A stretch of DNA of 64,000 nucleotides from RGIG3102 sp964369915 (GCA_964369915.1 CAYJGG010000001.1:1-64000); one strand, 5' to 3'; positions 16,808 through 25,563 are shown, counted from the first letter of the stretch. The notes: generated by a model from the sequence alone, not told the origin. Translations and numbers: made by a program.

Positions 16808-17182
16808 ATGAATATTATAATTTCAAATTCAAATTCAGCACCAATCTACGACCAGCTATATACCCAAATCAAAAATCTAATCATAAGCGGAAAGCTAACA
16901 GAAGGTGAAAGTTTGCCTTCTATTAGAAATCTTGCAAAAGATTTAAAGATTAGTGTTATCACAACAAAAAAAGCTTATGAAAAATTAGAAATTGATGGGT
17001 ATATAAACACAGTTCATGGAAAAGGCTCTTTTGTTTCTCCGCAAAATACTGAAATCCTAAAAGAAACAAAATTAAAAGAAATTGAAAATCACATGCAAAA
17101 AATAATAGATATATCCCCTGCTGTTAATTTAAGTAAAGATGAATTAATAGAAATGTTTAGAATATTTATAAAGGAGAATTAG
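16808..17182 (+). CDS. GntR-family regulator, YtrA subfamily
   Basis: 124 residues, the length of YtrA-type regulators (short C-terminal helices instead of a large effector domain). The winged helix occupies about 10-78: APIYDQLYTQIKNLI, SIRNLAKDLKISVITTKKAYEKLE and the wing GKGSFV. The family represses ABC export operons and is often released by cell-wall-active compounds or metabolites. The next gene, an ABC ATPase, begins 3 bases after its stop. The AGGAGG site is 13 bases from the ATG, a little long, but the N-terminus fits the family. Confidence 0.93.
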   Translation: MNIIISNSNSAPIYDQLYTQIKNLIISGKLTEGESLPSIRNLAKDLKISVITTKKAYEKLEIDGYINTVHGKGSFVSPQNTEILKETKLKEIENHMQKIIDISPAVNLSKDELIEMFRIFIKEN

Positions 17183-17185
17183 ACT

Positions 17186-18013
17186 ATGAATAATATAGAA
17201 ATAAAAAACCTCACTAAGAGATACAAAGATTTCACTCTTGATAATATTTCTTTTGATGTGCCAAAGGGGTGCATCGTAGGACTTGTTGGAGAAAATGGTG
17301 CAGGTAAAACAACAATTATAAACTCTATTTTAAATATCATAAAATATGAGGGTGAAGTAGCCTTATTTAATAATGAAATTGATGAAAAGGATATAAAAGA
17401 ATACACAGGCGCTGTTTTGGATGAGGCATTTTTCTCAGATGTTTTAACAGTAAAACAAATATCGAATTTATTAAAATACACTTACAAAAATTTTGATAAA
17501 ACTTATTTTTCTTCTCTTATTGAAAAATTCAATTTGCCAACTAATAAAAAAGCTAGCGAATTTTCAAGAGGAATGAAGATGAAACTTCAAATAGCCTCTA
17601 GTATGGCTCATTCACCAAGATTATTAATCTTAGATGAAGCCACTTCTGGGCTTGATCCTTTAATGAGGAATGAAATTTTAGATTTATTAAATGAATACAC
17701 TAGAAATGAAGAAAGAAGTATATTAATGTCTTCGCATATTGTTTCTGATTTAGAAAAAGTTTGCGATTATATAGCTTTTATTAGCAAAGGAAAGCTAGTT
17801 TTATTTGATGAAAAAGATGTTATCTTAGACACTTATGGAATATTAAAAATATCTAACGAAGATTTAGAAAATATAGACGAAACTGCTATTATTAAAAAGA
17901 ATAAAACTTCTTATGGCTATGAAGCATTAGTATTAAAAGATAGTATTCCTAATATATACAAAACCGAACATACAACGCTTGAAGATATTATTATATTTTT
18001 AGGCGATAAATAG
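17186..18013 (+). CDS. ABC transporter ATP-binding protein
   Basis: 275 residues. Walker A GENGAGKTT with Lys41, Walker B LLILDEAT, D-loop SGLDP and switch His (SSHIV) are intact; the signature is the variant SRGMKMKLQ seen in drug-export ABC-2 ATPases. The last 60 residues are a small accessory domain. It pairs with two ABC-2-type membrane proteins downstream and is controlled with them by the upstream GntR protein. The exported substrate (lipid, peptide or antimicrobial) is unknown. Confidence 0.93.
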   Translation: MNNIEIKNLTKRYKDFTLDNISFDVPKGCIVGLVGENGAGKTTIINSILNIIKYEGEVALFNNEIDEKDIKEYTGAVLDEAFFSDVLTVKQISNLLKYTYKNFDKTYFSSLIEKFNLPTNKKASEFSRGMKMKLQIASSMAHSPRLLILDEATSGLDPLMRNEILDLLNEYTRNEERSILMSSHIVSDLEKVCDYIAFISKGKLVLFDEKDVILDTYGILKISNEDLENIDETAIIKKNKTSYGYEALVLKDSIPNIYKTEHTTLEDIIIFLGDK

Positions 18014-18028
18014 AAAGGAGATTTTATT

Positions 18029-18652
18029 ATGAAAGCTTTATTTCTTAAAGATTTTTATACAGCAATGGCAAAAGTTAAATTTTTTTTAATAATAATATTA
18101 GCCTTTAGCTTTATGGGTGGAATAAGTTTTGAAGGTATTTCGGCTAGTGGGTTTGCTTTATATTTCAGCCTTTTAATTCCGCAAACTCTTATTGCTTATG
18201 ATGAGCAATCCAATTTTTCAAAATACTCAAAAATACTTCCATTTTCAGATTTTGAAATAGTTTTTTCTAAATATTTATTAGGATATTTGCTTTTAATATT
18301 AATTAGCACTATATCAACAATTTCAATAACTTTATTTAATCTTAATAATTTTGATATGATTATAAACCAAGTGTCACCATTAATTATCTTAAGTTTAATA
18401 TCATTATGCTTTTTTGCTATCTATCTTCCAGGACTTATAATTTTTGGCACTCAAAAAGGCAGATTTATAACATTGATTTTAATATTCTGCTTTTTCTTTT
18501 TAGCAACTCAGTTTAACACTATTTCTCCTGATTTATTATTAAAATTATACACTAATATTCCGCTTTTAATTATTACAGCAATAATTTTTAATATAGTTTC
18601 AGTGTTTATCGCAGTTACATTTTATAAAAAGAAAAAATACCTACCAAGCTAA
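18029..18652 (+). CDS. ABC-2-type permease subunit (copy 1)
   Basis: 207 residues, about six predicted membrane helices. It opens MKALFLKDFYTAM, like its neighbour, and shares a block FEIVFSKYLLGYL with it. No extracellular domain. It belongs to the compact permeases of YtrA-type operons. The ATPase stop lies 15 bases upstream and an AAAGGAG site precedes the ATG. Confidence 0.85.
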   Translation: MKALFLKDFYTAMAKVKFFLIIILAFSFMGGISFEGISASGFALYFSLLIPQTLIAYDEQSNFSKYSKILPFSDFEIVFSKYLLGYLLLILISTISTISITLFNLNNFDMIINQVSPLIILSLISLCFFAIYLPGLIIFGTQKGRFITLILIFCFFFLATQFNTISPDLLLKLYTNIPLLIITAIIFNIVSVFIAVTFYKKKKYLPS

Positions 18653-18684
18653 AAACCTAATATAAAAGGAGAAAACAACTAAAT

Positions 18685-19302
18685 ATGAGAGCATTATTAT
18701 TAAAAGACTGCTATTACATTTTTAATGAAGATAAGCTATTTTTATTTATCGTTTTGGCTTTAAGTATATTATCTGGTCTTCAAACAGGTGCAACTTTTAT
18801 GCATGGATTTGCTTTAATTTTTTCACTAGGCTCTATTAGGCTTACATTTTCAGCTGATACGAAATCAAATTTTTTCAAACATTCTAAAATATTGACGTAT
18901 AGTGATTTTAAAATAGTTTTATCGAAATATTTTCTTGGATATTTAAGCTTACTAATTCCCACTATAATTTCAATTTTATCAGGATATACATTAACTAATC
19001 CTTTAAATGCACCTGTTGGATATTATATACACAGCCTTAGCACCACTGCATGTATTTTTGCAATATTTATGTCTATTCAGTTGCCTGCCATTTTTAAATT
19101 CGGTGTTGAAAAAGGAAGATTGATGAATTTCCTTTTTGAAATAATTCTATTAATTTTAATTACTTTTTTATCTGATACTTTCAATGATTTATTCAATACT
19201 CTATATAATAATTTTGTTATTATGCTATCATTTACTATAATTATAAGTATAATTTCGTTTATTATTAGCCTTAAATTTTATAAACAAAAGGTATATAATT
19301 GA
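18685..19302 (+). CDS. ABC-2-type permease subunit (copy 2)
   Basis: 205 residues, about six membrane helices, clearly paralogous to the preceding gene (MRALLLKDCYYIF start, FKIVLSKYFLGYL block, similar length). Tandem copies suggest a heterodimeric membrane channel served by the single ATPase. A strong AAAGGAG site lies upstream. Confidence 0.85.
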   Translation: MRALLLKDCYYIFNEDKLFLFIVLALSILSGLQTGATFMHGFALIFSLGSIRLTFSADTKSNFFKHSKILTYSDFKIVLSKYFLGYLSLLIPTIISILSGYTLTNPLNAPVGYYIHSLSTTACIFAIFMSIQLPAIFKFGVEKGRLMNFLFEIILLILITFLSDTFNDLFNTLYNNFVIMLSFTIIISIISFIISLKFYKQKVYN

Positions 19303-19354
19303 TTTATATATCTATAATTTCTATTTTATCCAAAACAAGAAAGGGCAAAACTTT

Positions 19355-20416
19355 ATGAAAAAACTTATATCATTAATTTTAATTTTATCATTATCAATTT
19401 CCTTCTCTGCATGCACTAACTCTAATAATGAAGAAGCTAATGCAGATAACCTAAAATCCACAGCTACTGCATATCTATATGGAGAAACTCACGGAGAACT
19501 TGCTATTTTAGAAAAAGAATTTGAGCTTTGGAATAATTATTATCAAAATGACGGAATGCGTCATCTATTTATCGAGTTTCCTTTTTACGGTGCAGAATAC
19601 TTAAATTTATGGATGCAAGCAGAAGATAATTCTATCTTAGATGAAATTTTCAATGATGTTAAGGGAACTGCAATGGATACCCCTGAAACTAAAGAATTTT
19701 TTATTAAAATAAAGGAAAATTGCCCCGAAACAATTTTCCACGGAATAGACGTTGGTCACCAATATCAAACTACAGGTGAGCGATATCTAAATTATTTAAA
19801 TGAAAATAATTTAGAAGATAGCCAAGCTTTTATTTTAACACAAGAAGCGATAGAACAAGGAAAAGAGTTTTATTCTGATAAGGATTATGAATATCGTGAA
19901 AATATGCTTGTAGAAAATTTCAAGCGTGAATTTAATAGTCTTAAAAATGAAGATATAATGGGTATATTTGGCGCAGCACACACGGATTTAGATTCGTATA
20001 TTTCGAACGACACTCTTAATATGACCAGCCAATTAATCGAATACTATGGCGAAAATATAAAAGCTGAAAGCCTTACCCATCTCGCTCTTATAAATGAGCC
20101 TGTAAGAATTGATACATTAACTATTAATAATAAAGATTATGAGGCAGAATATTACGGCAAACAAGATTTATCCAGCCTTTTCCCAGAATATTCTCACAGG
20201 GAATACTGGAAATTAGTTAATGCCTTTGAAGATTTTAAGGATAATGAAATAACTGGAAATGTGCTCCCTTTTGATAATTATATAATGAGTTTAGAGCTTA
20301 ATAATATCTACGTTGTAGATTACACGAAAAAAGATGGCAGTGTTATTCGAGAAATTCATACATACGCTGGATATGAATGGCAAGGAAAACTTGCAACACA
20401 ACAAATAATTGAATAA
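19355..20416 (+). CDS. Lipoprotein with TIKI/EreA/ChaN-like hydrolase fold
   Basis: 353 residues. A signal peptide ends in a lipobox with Cys20 (FSAC), so the protein is anchored outside the membrane. The body shows the superfamily pattern: GETH (43-46), an acidic FIEF (Glu74), an Arg/Asn pair in YRENM (about 180-184) and GAAH (206-209); two GxxH motifs are the mark of the TIKI/TraB/EreA/ChaN clan, which includes metalloproteases and esterases. Its substrate is unknown. It lies 52 bases after the ABC genes with no terminator between, so it may be the last gene of the GntR operon. Confidence 0.7.
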   Translation: MKKLISLILILSLSISFSACTNSNNEEANADNLKSTATAYLYGETHGELAILEKEFELWNNYYQNDGMRHLFIEFPFYGAEYLNLWMQAEDNSILDEIFNDVKGTAMDTPETKEFFIKIKENCPETIFHGIDVGHQYQTTGERYLNYLNENNLEDSQAFILTQEAIEQGKEFYSDKDYEYRENMLVENFKREFNSLKNEDIMGIFGAAHTDLDSYISNDTLNMTSQLIEYYGENIKAESLTHLALINEPVRIDTLTINNKDYEAEYYGKQDLSSLFPEYSHREYWKLVNAFEDFKDNEITGNVLPFDNYIMSLELNNIYVVDYTKKDGSVIREIHTYAGYEWQGKLATQQIIE

Positions 20417-20419
20417 ACT

Positions 20420-20453
20420 AAAAATCGCTGATAAAATTGTATCAGCGATTTTT
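20420..20453 (+). terminator. Terminator of the GntR-ABC-lipoprotein unit
   Basis: 14-base arms AAAAATCGCTGATA / TATCAGCGATTTTT around a six-base loop, ending in a U-run, four bases after the stop at 20416. Confidence 0.9.
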
Positions 20454-20545
20454 TATATTAAATTCACCTATATATAATATATTACATTGTATAAAAACCA
20501 AAAATATTCGATAAAAAAATATTTAAAAAAATGTCGAAAAAACTC

Positions 20546-20596
20546 TTTACAAATTTAAAATCTATGCTATAATAATAACAGTAATGATTATCATTA
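20546..20596 (+). promoter_or_regulatory. perR promoter and PerR/Fur-type operator
   Basis: TTTACA (20546-20551), 16 bases, extended -10 TGCTATAAT (hexamer 20568-20573). Just downstream is a perfect 7-1-7 palindrome, TAATGAT-T-ATCATTA (20582-20596), the architecture of Fur-superfamily boxes, placed at the transcription start where binding would block initiation. Confidence 0.7.
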
Positions 20597-20627
20597 TTGA
20601 TTTAAAGATTGAAACGGAGGTGTCAAT

Positions 20628-21032
20628 ATGGAAGTTGTAAGAAAAAACAGTAAGAAAAGAGAAGCTATTTTAAATGTTATTAAAAGCACAGACTCTCACC
20701 CTACTGCTGAATGGATTTATCAAAAATTAAAGCCAGAAATTAAAGATTTAAGTCTTGGCACTGTGTATCGCAATTTAGCTTTATTTGTAGCAAATGGCGA
20801 TATAATAAAAGTTGCAACGGTTGACAATCAAGAAAGATACGATGCTAAAACAAACGAGCATTCGCATTTTATTTGCACAAGTTGTTCTTGTGTTATCGAT
20901 ATTGAAAACCCAAAAAACAGTAATGAATTAATTACCAATATAAGCAAGGACTATAATTTTAATATATCTTCATATAATTTAAGTTTTTATGGAGAGTGTG
21001 CGAAATGTAGTTCACATAAATTAAAAAATTAA
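20628..21032 (+). CDS. perR: Fur-family regulator, probable PerR
   Basis: 134 residues. An N-terminal winged helix (TVYRNL) is followed by the metal-binding dimer domain. Structural zinc cysteines are C83/C86 and C124/C127. Likely regulatory ligands are H24, D72 (RYD), H78, H80 and D91; an Asp in the RYD position is typical of PerR, where Fur has Glu. PerR senses peroxide by metal-catalysed His oxidation and de-represses defence genes. Reverse rubrerythrin, a classic PerR target in clostridia, follows after 31 bases, and a Fur-type box overlaps the start of transcription. Confidence 0.85.
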   Translation: MEVVRKNSKKREAILNVIKSTDSHPTAEWIYQKLKPEIKDLSLGTVYRNLALFVANGDIIKVATVDNQERYDAKTNEHSHFICTSCSCVIDIENPKNSNELITNISKDYNFNISSYNLSFYGECAKCSSHKLKN

Positions 21033-21063
21033 AAAAATAAAAAATCATTTGGAGGATTTAAAA

Positions 21064-21618
21064 ATGAGTAAAAAATTTGTATGTACAGTTTGTGGATATG
21101 TTCACGAAGGAAGCGAAGCACCAGCAGTATGTCCAACTTGTAAAGTAGGACCTGAAAAATTCATGGAAAAAGCAGAAGGCGAAAAAGTTTGGGCTGCTGA
21201 ACACGTTATCGGTGTTGCACAAGGCGCTAGAGAAGATATAATCGCTGATTTAAGAGCTAATTTTGAAGGCGAATGCACAGAAGTTGGTATGTATCTTGCG
21301 ATGTCAAGAGTAGCACATAGAGAAGGCTATCCAGAAATCGGTTTATACTGGGAAAAAGCAGCTTTAGAAGAAGCTGAACACGCAGCAAAATTTGCTGAAT
21401 TACTAGGCGAAGTTGTAACAAATTCAACTAAGAAAAACCTAGAACTTAGAATCGAAGCTGAACACGGCGCAACTGAAGGTAAATTCGATTTAGCTAAAAG
21501 AGCTAAAGAATTAAACCTTGATGCTATTCATGATACAGTTCATGAAATGGCAAGAGATGAAGCAAGACACGGTAAAGCTTTTGAAGGTTTATTAGAAAGA
21601 TATTTTTCTGGTAAATAA
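21064..21618 (+). CDS. Reverse rubrerythrin (NADH peroxidase component)
   Basis: 184 residues from the ATG at 21064, which follows GGAGG; a TTG five codons upstream lies at that site. The rubredoxin domain is at the N-terminus (Cys7, 10, 23, 26), the reverse of ordinary rubrerythrin; the di-iron four-helix domain follows with EGECTE, EEAEHAAKF and DEARHGKAF ligand helices. In clostridia such proteins reduce hydrogen peroxide and oxygen with electrons from NADH via a rubredoxin reductase. Cotranscribed with perR. No partner reductase is in the window. Confidence 0.93.
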   Translation: MSKKFVCTVCGYVHEGSEAPAVCPTCKVGPEKFMEKAEGEKVWAAEHVIGVAQGAREDIIADLRANFEGECTEVGMYLAMSRVAHREGYPEIGLYWEKAALEEAEHAAKFAELLGEVVTNSTKKNLELRIEAEHGATEGKFDLAKRAKELNLDAIHDTVHEMARDEARHGKAFEGLLERYFSGK

Positions 21619-21696
21619 TTAAACTAATTCAGCCATCCATACATACACTAATAAATTTAGATGAAATATAGATGGCTCTCTTCTAAAATATATCGT

Positions 21697-21737
21697 AAAA
21701 AAATCTAACTTGATATTAAATCAAGTTAGATTTTTTT
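21697..21737. terminator. Bidirectional terminator
   Basis: 17-base arms (21697-21713 and 21721-21737, core ATCTAACTTGA) with a seven-base loop and strong U-runs both ways, between the reverse rubrerythrin gene and the convergent gene ending at 21737. Confidence 0.9.
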
Positions 21738-22096
21738 TAATCTTCTTTTTTATGTAATTCTAAAACAAAAGTATTATCATCTTTTATATCAACTTTTGCA
21801 GAAGTGATAATTTGGCTAATTAATCCTAATTGCACTTCATAATCTAAGTCGCTTTCTCCTAAAAGCTCCCAATATAATTCAATTCCAGCGTTTCTAGCTT
21901 CTGGATTTAAAATTTCTTCAACTTTTTCAACTTCTTTTCTAAATTCTTCTTTAAAATCGCTAGTTAAAGTTATTTGAAAATCATGATCTTTATGATTATG
22001 TTTAATATTTATAGTGATATCGTTTGCACCAATACTAAAACAAAAAGTTTCCAGTTCGTCTGTAATTCTTGAAATTTTCTTTTTTGTGTGTTTCAT
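21737..22096 (-). CDS. Small cytosolic protein of unknown function beside DUF1576
   Basis: 119 residues, no membrane segment or signal peptide. I do not recognise it. A basic N-terminal helix (MKHTKKKISRITDELETFC) leads to alternating strand-helix segments with a His-rich stretch (KHNHKDHDF). It is 15 bases downstream of the DUF1576 membrane protein gene and must be cotranscribed with it. A regulatory or accessory role for that protein is possible but rests only on position. Confidence 0.75.
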   Translation of the reverse strand: MKHTKKKISRITDELETFCFSIGANDITINIKHNHKDHDFQITLTSDFKEEFRKEVEKVEEILNPEARNAGIELYWELLGESDLDYEVQLGLISQIITSAKVDIKDDNTFVLELHKKED

Positions 22097-22111
22097 AATT
22101 TGTAATCCTTT

Positions 22112-23386
22112 TTAGTTTGAGCTTCTATGTGCCTCGATAATAGGCACTATAACTATACAAATTAGCCCAGCTGCAAACCCGTTATTATATAAATTTAGCC
22201 AGCCGTGCAAAACTCCAACTTCTCGCACTACTGCTGCATGTATTATACCAGTTATTAAGCCCCATGTAAAGCCAAATTGTCCAGCAATTGGAGAAAGTCC
22301 TGTTGCAAATAGTGCTGCTAAAACCATAGACGGATCACTTAAATTCCATTTCATTACAAATGAAGCTAAAACAACACCTAAAACTAAAGGTATAACATTC
22401 TTAATATGTTTACCAAAAGCGCCAAATCCAACAACAGTTAAAATTCCGCCAAGTGAAGGGCCATTTAAGTGTGAACCTATTATTAAAACATACCCCATAG
22501 ACATAAATCCAAGCAATCCCATATTTATTAAAGTTCTTGGAAGCCCTTCTAAAACTATGTAATCGGCAACTGCCCTACCTGAGTGTTTTGTAAAATGTTT
22601 CATGCCTTTAAATGAATAGCTATTTAAGTAAAAACCATACAAAAACATAAAGCCAAATATTAAACTAAAAAATATAATTAACTCTGTTTGATAACTAGTT
22701 GACCATAAGTTATTTGATGAAAACTCATAGCCGAATGATTTAAATAATGATACAGCTATCATTCCAATAAGCCCTGCTGCCATACCAACATTATATAAAT
22801 TATATCCTTGATGAGCCCTAACTGTGTGAGCCGATACAGGCGGTATAACATATCCTATTAATACTCCAATTAAAATCATTAATGGGATTTTAATAATAGG
22901 ATCTATATTAAATAAATACCCAACTTCCCCTACTATCGGGGCTAGAGTTGTTCCAAAAACAACAGCATATGCGTATGAAGCAAATTCTTCATCGTTAATT
23001 TTTGTATAAAGAAACCCACCAAACATTATAGGAAGTATATTAAATACATTTTTTCCAAAAAGAGCGAATCCACCCATTAATAAAACGCTAGCTGTTGTAA
23101 CGCCAAAGAAAGGTATTTTAGAAAAATAGAATAAAATTATTGTAATTAGCATAACTATTCCAGCATTTAAAAAAGCTCCACCTATCCCTGCAACTTCGAT
23201 ATAGTCTGTGATTAAAGCATCTCTTGAAAAAATAATTTTGATTAGTCCATCAAAAGAATTAGAAATTCCATCGATTAAAAAGGCAAATAAGCAAAAACTA
23301 ATCGCTAACATTGTTAGCAAAAAGTCTATATGAGATGATGTGTTCTCGGCTGAATACTTTACTTTCGGTTTTAATCTTGTTAACAT
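22112..23386 (-). CDS. DUF1576 polytopic membrane protein
   Basis: 424 residues with about ten to twelve hydrophobic helices. The two halves each contain a similar re-entrant-looking block: VSAHTVRAHQGYNLYNVGMAAGLIG and, near the end, a block with LNLYNNGFAAGLICI. This suggests internal duplication like that of channels or secondary transporters. The layout matches the DUF1576 family found in clostridia; no substrate is established. It has its own near-consensus promoter and is followed by the 119-residue gene. Confidence 0.82.
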   Translation of the reverse strand: MLTRLKPKVKYSAENTSSHIDFLLTMLAISFCLFAFLIDGISNSFDGLIKIIFSRDALITDYIEVAGIGGAFLNAGIVMLITIILFYFSKIPFFGVTTASVLLMGGFALFGKNVFNILPIMFGGFLYTKINDEEFASYAYAVVFGTTLAPIVGEVGYLFNIDPIIKIPLMILIGVLIGYVIPPVSAHTVRAHQGYNLYNVGMAAGLIGMIAVSLFKSFGYEFSSNNLWSTSYQTELIIFFSLIFGFMFLYGFYLNSYSFKGMKHFTKHSGRAVADYIVLEGLPRTLINMGLLGFMSMGYVLIIGSHLNGPSLGGILTVVGFGAFGKHIKNVIPLVLGVVLASFVMKWNLSDPSMVLAALFATGLSPIAGQFGFTWGLITGIIHAAVVREVGVLHGWLNLYNNGFAAGLICIVIVPIIEAHRSSN

Positions 23387-23426
23387 TGAAACTCCTTTGT
23401 AATAGATATTTTTTTATCTTTATAAT

Positions 23427-23455
23427 AGTATATCATAATCAAAAACCTATATCAA
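23427..23455 (-). promoter_or_regulatory. Promoter of the DUF1576 gene
   Basis: On the minus strand TTGATA (23455-23450), 17 bases, TATACT (23432-23427), about 41 bases from the start codon. Confidence 0.6.
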
Positions 23456-23560
23456 GACATTGAGCTATTCAAAATAGCTATAAAGGGTATGCAAATTTTA
23501 TATTTTACTAAAAAAAGTTAATTTTCATCTATTTTTACAAATTTTTATCTTTTTTCAATT

Positions 23561-23596
23561 ATATACCTTGACAGGCGAGGTATATTGTTGTATTAT
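23561..23596 (+). promoter_or_regulatory. PadR operon promoter with inverted-repeat operator
   Basis: TTGACA (23568-23573), 17 bases, TATTAT (23591-23596). The perfect arms ATATACCT (23561-23568) and AGGTATAT (23578-23585), nine bases apart, straddle the -35. This matches PadR-type operators and suggests autorepression. Confidence 0.65.
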
Positions 23597-23626
23597 ATAC
23601 TTAAGAAAGATAATGGAGGTGGTTAT

Positions 23627-23950
23627 ATGCTATTAATTTCAGATGTAATTCGCGGTTACACTGATTCAATAATTCTTTCACAGCTTTATAAAGCGGATAG
23701 TTATGGATACGAAATAAATCGAATTATCCAAAAAGCTACTAATAATGAATTTGAACTAAAAGAGGCAACTTTATATACAGCTTTTCGCAGATTAGAAAGC
23801 TCTGGATGCATAATTTCTTATTGGGGTGATGAAACTACTGGTGCTAGAAGAAGATACTACACTATAACCGATGAAGGAAAAAGACTATATAAAGAAAACC
23901 TTGAAGACTGGAACCGAGCAAAAATTATGATTGATAACTTATTAAAATAA
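23627..23950 (+). CDS. PadR-family transcriptional regulator
   Basis: 107 residues from the ATG at 23627, which follows GGAGG; an ATG 14 codons upstream has no binding site. The winged helix holds SQLYKADSYGYEINR, LKEATLYTAFRRLESSG and the wing GARRRYYTIT; a C-terminal helix gives the dimer. First gene of a PadR-DUF1700-DUF4097 operon, a layout widespread in Firmicutes and linked to envelope stress responses. The operator at 23561-23585 supports autoregulation. Confidence 0.93.
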   Translation: MLLISDVIRGYTDSIILSQLYKADSYGYEINRIIQKATNNEFELKEATLYTAFRRLESSGCIISYWGDETTGARRRYYTITDEGKRLYKENLEDWNRAKIMIDNLLK

Positions 23951-23962
23951 AGGAAAGGTAGG

Positions 23963-24640
23963 GTGTTTAAGCCTATGAATAAAAAGATAAAAAATTATAT
24001 TGATGTGCTTTTTCAAGATATTCCAAAATCTAAAAAAGCATTAGAATTAAAAGAAGAAATGCTTTCTAATATGAATGAAAGATTTAATGATTACACTATG
24101 GAAGGAAAAAGCGAAAATCAAGCGTATAGCTTAGTTATATCAAATCTTGGAGATATTGATGAAATGCTAAAAGAAGTTATGCCAACCGAAGAATTTTCAA
24201 AAAAAGCAGACTTTTATAGAACTCGCAATGCAAAATGGAAGGCTATTGCTATTATGCTGTATATCCTATCCCCTGCTGTTTTAATAGGCAGTGACGTTTT
24301 ATTTTCAAGTGGTGAAATGGGATTATTAGTGATGTTTTTGTTAATTGCTATCGCAACAGGGATTATGGTTTTTATTTCTTCTTCTACTCCTAGTGAATTT
24401 AAACTAAACGATGATAAAGATGACTCAAATGAATATTCAATGATAAAAAATGTAGAAGACAGAAATGCTTTAAAATTATTTATGTCAATTTATTGGTCTG
24501 TTATTACTGTTACTTACTTTTTAGTTAGTTTTTCAACTATGAATTGGCATATCACTTGGCTAATCTGGGTTGTTGGGGGAATCATTGAAAGTATAATTAA
24601 ATCTTCTTATGCTCTAATTAAAAACAAAAAGGAGGATTAA
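23963..24640 (+). CDS. DUF1700-like membrane protein (permease prefix domain)
   Basis: 225 residues from GTG at 23963; an ATG four codons later (23975) is possible but lies far from the AAAGG site. The N-terminal 75 residues are a helical permease-prefix domain (YIDVLFQDIPKSKKALELKEEM, NLGDIDEMLKEV). Three or four membrane helices follow. Such proteins sit between PadR and DUF4097 genes; they probably transmit or modulate the signal, but the biochemistry is not established. Confidence 0.82.
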   Translation: MFKPMNKKIKNYIDVLFQDIPKSKKALELKEEMLSNMNERFNDYTMEGKSENQAYSLVISNLGDIDEMLKEVMPTEEFSKKADFYRTRNAKWKAIAIMLYILSPAVLIGSDVLFSSGEMGLLVMFLLIAIATGIMVFISSSTPSEFKLNDDKDDSNEYSMIKNVEDRNALKLFMSIYWSVITVTYFLVSFSTMNWHITWLIWVVGGIIESIIKSSYALIKNKKED

Positions 24641-24642
24641 TT

Positions 24643-25473
24643 ATGAATGAACGAAAATATCTAATAACAAAATTAGTTTTATCAATTATAGCTCTTATAG
24701 TTGTTTTGAGTTTAATTGCTATATTTTTCTTTTCTAAAAATTCAAGGATAAATATTCCATTTATTAATGGCTTTATCTATTCTTCTAGTTTTAACGGTGA
24801 AGAAATTAATGTAAATGAAGATTACTCAGTTAGCGATATTAATGAAATTTCAACTTCAACTGCTGGAATTGATTTAGAAATTAAAGAGCACGATAAAGAT
24901 ACTGTGATTTTTAATTTTTCTTCAAGTAATGCCACAATTCAATATAAACAAAGTGATAACACTTTATACATAGAAGAAATCGTTCCAAGATTTTTTAATT
25001 CTATATCTAGTGATGGAACATTAACAATTTATGTGCCAGAAAATTCTAGCTATGATTATGAACTAAACAATGTTTCTGGCGATGTTATTATCGAGGCTCG
25101 CTATATTAATGATATTGAAATAGACTCAGTAAGTGGAGATTTGAAAATGTATTCTACCGCAAACAGCCTTGATGTTAATAATGTTTCAGGCTTAGTCTAT
25201 TCATACTCCCCTATTAATGATGTTGATATAAACACTGTTAGTGGAGATATTTATATAACAGCCGATAAAAACACTACTGACATAGAAGCTGACAGTGTTT
25301 CAGGTTCTTTAACTGTAAATAAAATCGAAAATCTTAATTTTTCAATTGAATTTGAAAGTCTTTCTGGCGATATACATTATACTGAAGATAATATAAGCAT
25401 CATTTCATATGCTTCTGGTGATATAAATTTCAATTCTGTTAGCGGAGACTTAATATTTGATGTTTTTGAATAA
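24643..25473 (+). CDS. DUF4097 membrane-anchored beta-helix protein
   Basis: 276 residues. One N-terminal membrane helix (about 10-30), then an extracytoplasmic domain of short repeated strands with a recurring VSGD/SGD turn about every 20 residues (NNVSGDVII, DSVSGDLKM, NTVSGDIYI, ESLSGDIHY, NSVSGDLIF). This is the DUF4097 right-handed beta-helix pattern. It starts 2 bases after the previous gene, so translation is coupled. Proposed role: surface sensor or effector of the PadR-controlled envelope response (inference). Confidence 0.88.
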   Translation: MNERKYLITKLVLSIIALIVVLSLIAIFFFSKNSRINIPFINGFIYSSSFNGEEINVNEDYSVSDINEISTSTAGIDLEIKEHDKDTVIFNFSSSNATIQYKQSDNTLYIEEIVPRFFNSISSDGTLTIYVPENSSYDYELNNVSGDVIIEARYINDIEIDSVSGDLKMYSTANSLDVNNVSGLVYSYSPINDVDINTVSGDIYITADKNTTDIEADSVSGSLTVNKIENLNFSIEFESLSGDIHYTEDNISIISYASGDINFNSVSGDLIFDVFE

Positions 25474-25527
25474 ACAATTATTACTTAGTTTTCGTTATTA
25501 CAAATTAATATTAAAATTTCAACATAA

Positions 25528-25556
25528 AAAAATGGCTTTTTAAAAAAGCCATTTTT
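25528..25556. terminator. Bidirectional terminator
   Basis: 14-base arms AAAAATGGCTTTTT / AAAAAGCCATTTTT, between the convergent genes ending at 25473 and 25564. Confidence 0.85.
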
Positions 25557-25563
25557 ATTTTTA

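Noticed and set aside
16714..16908. 64-residue frame over the GntR promoter
   Set aside because: Spans the promoter and operator and overlaps the GntR start in another frame; no binding site.
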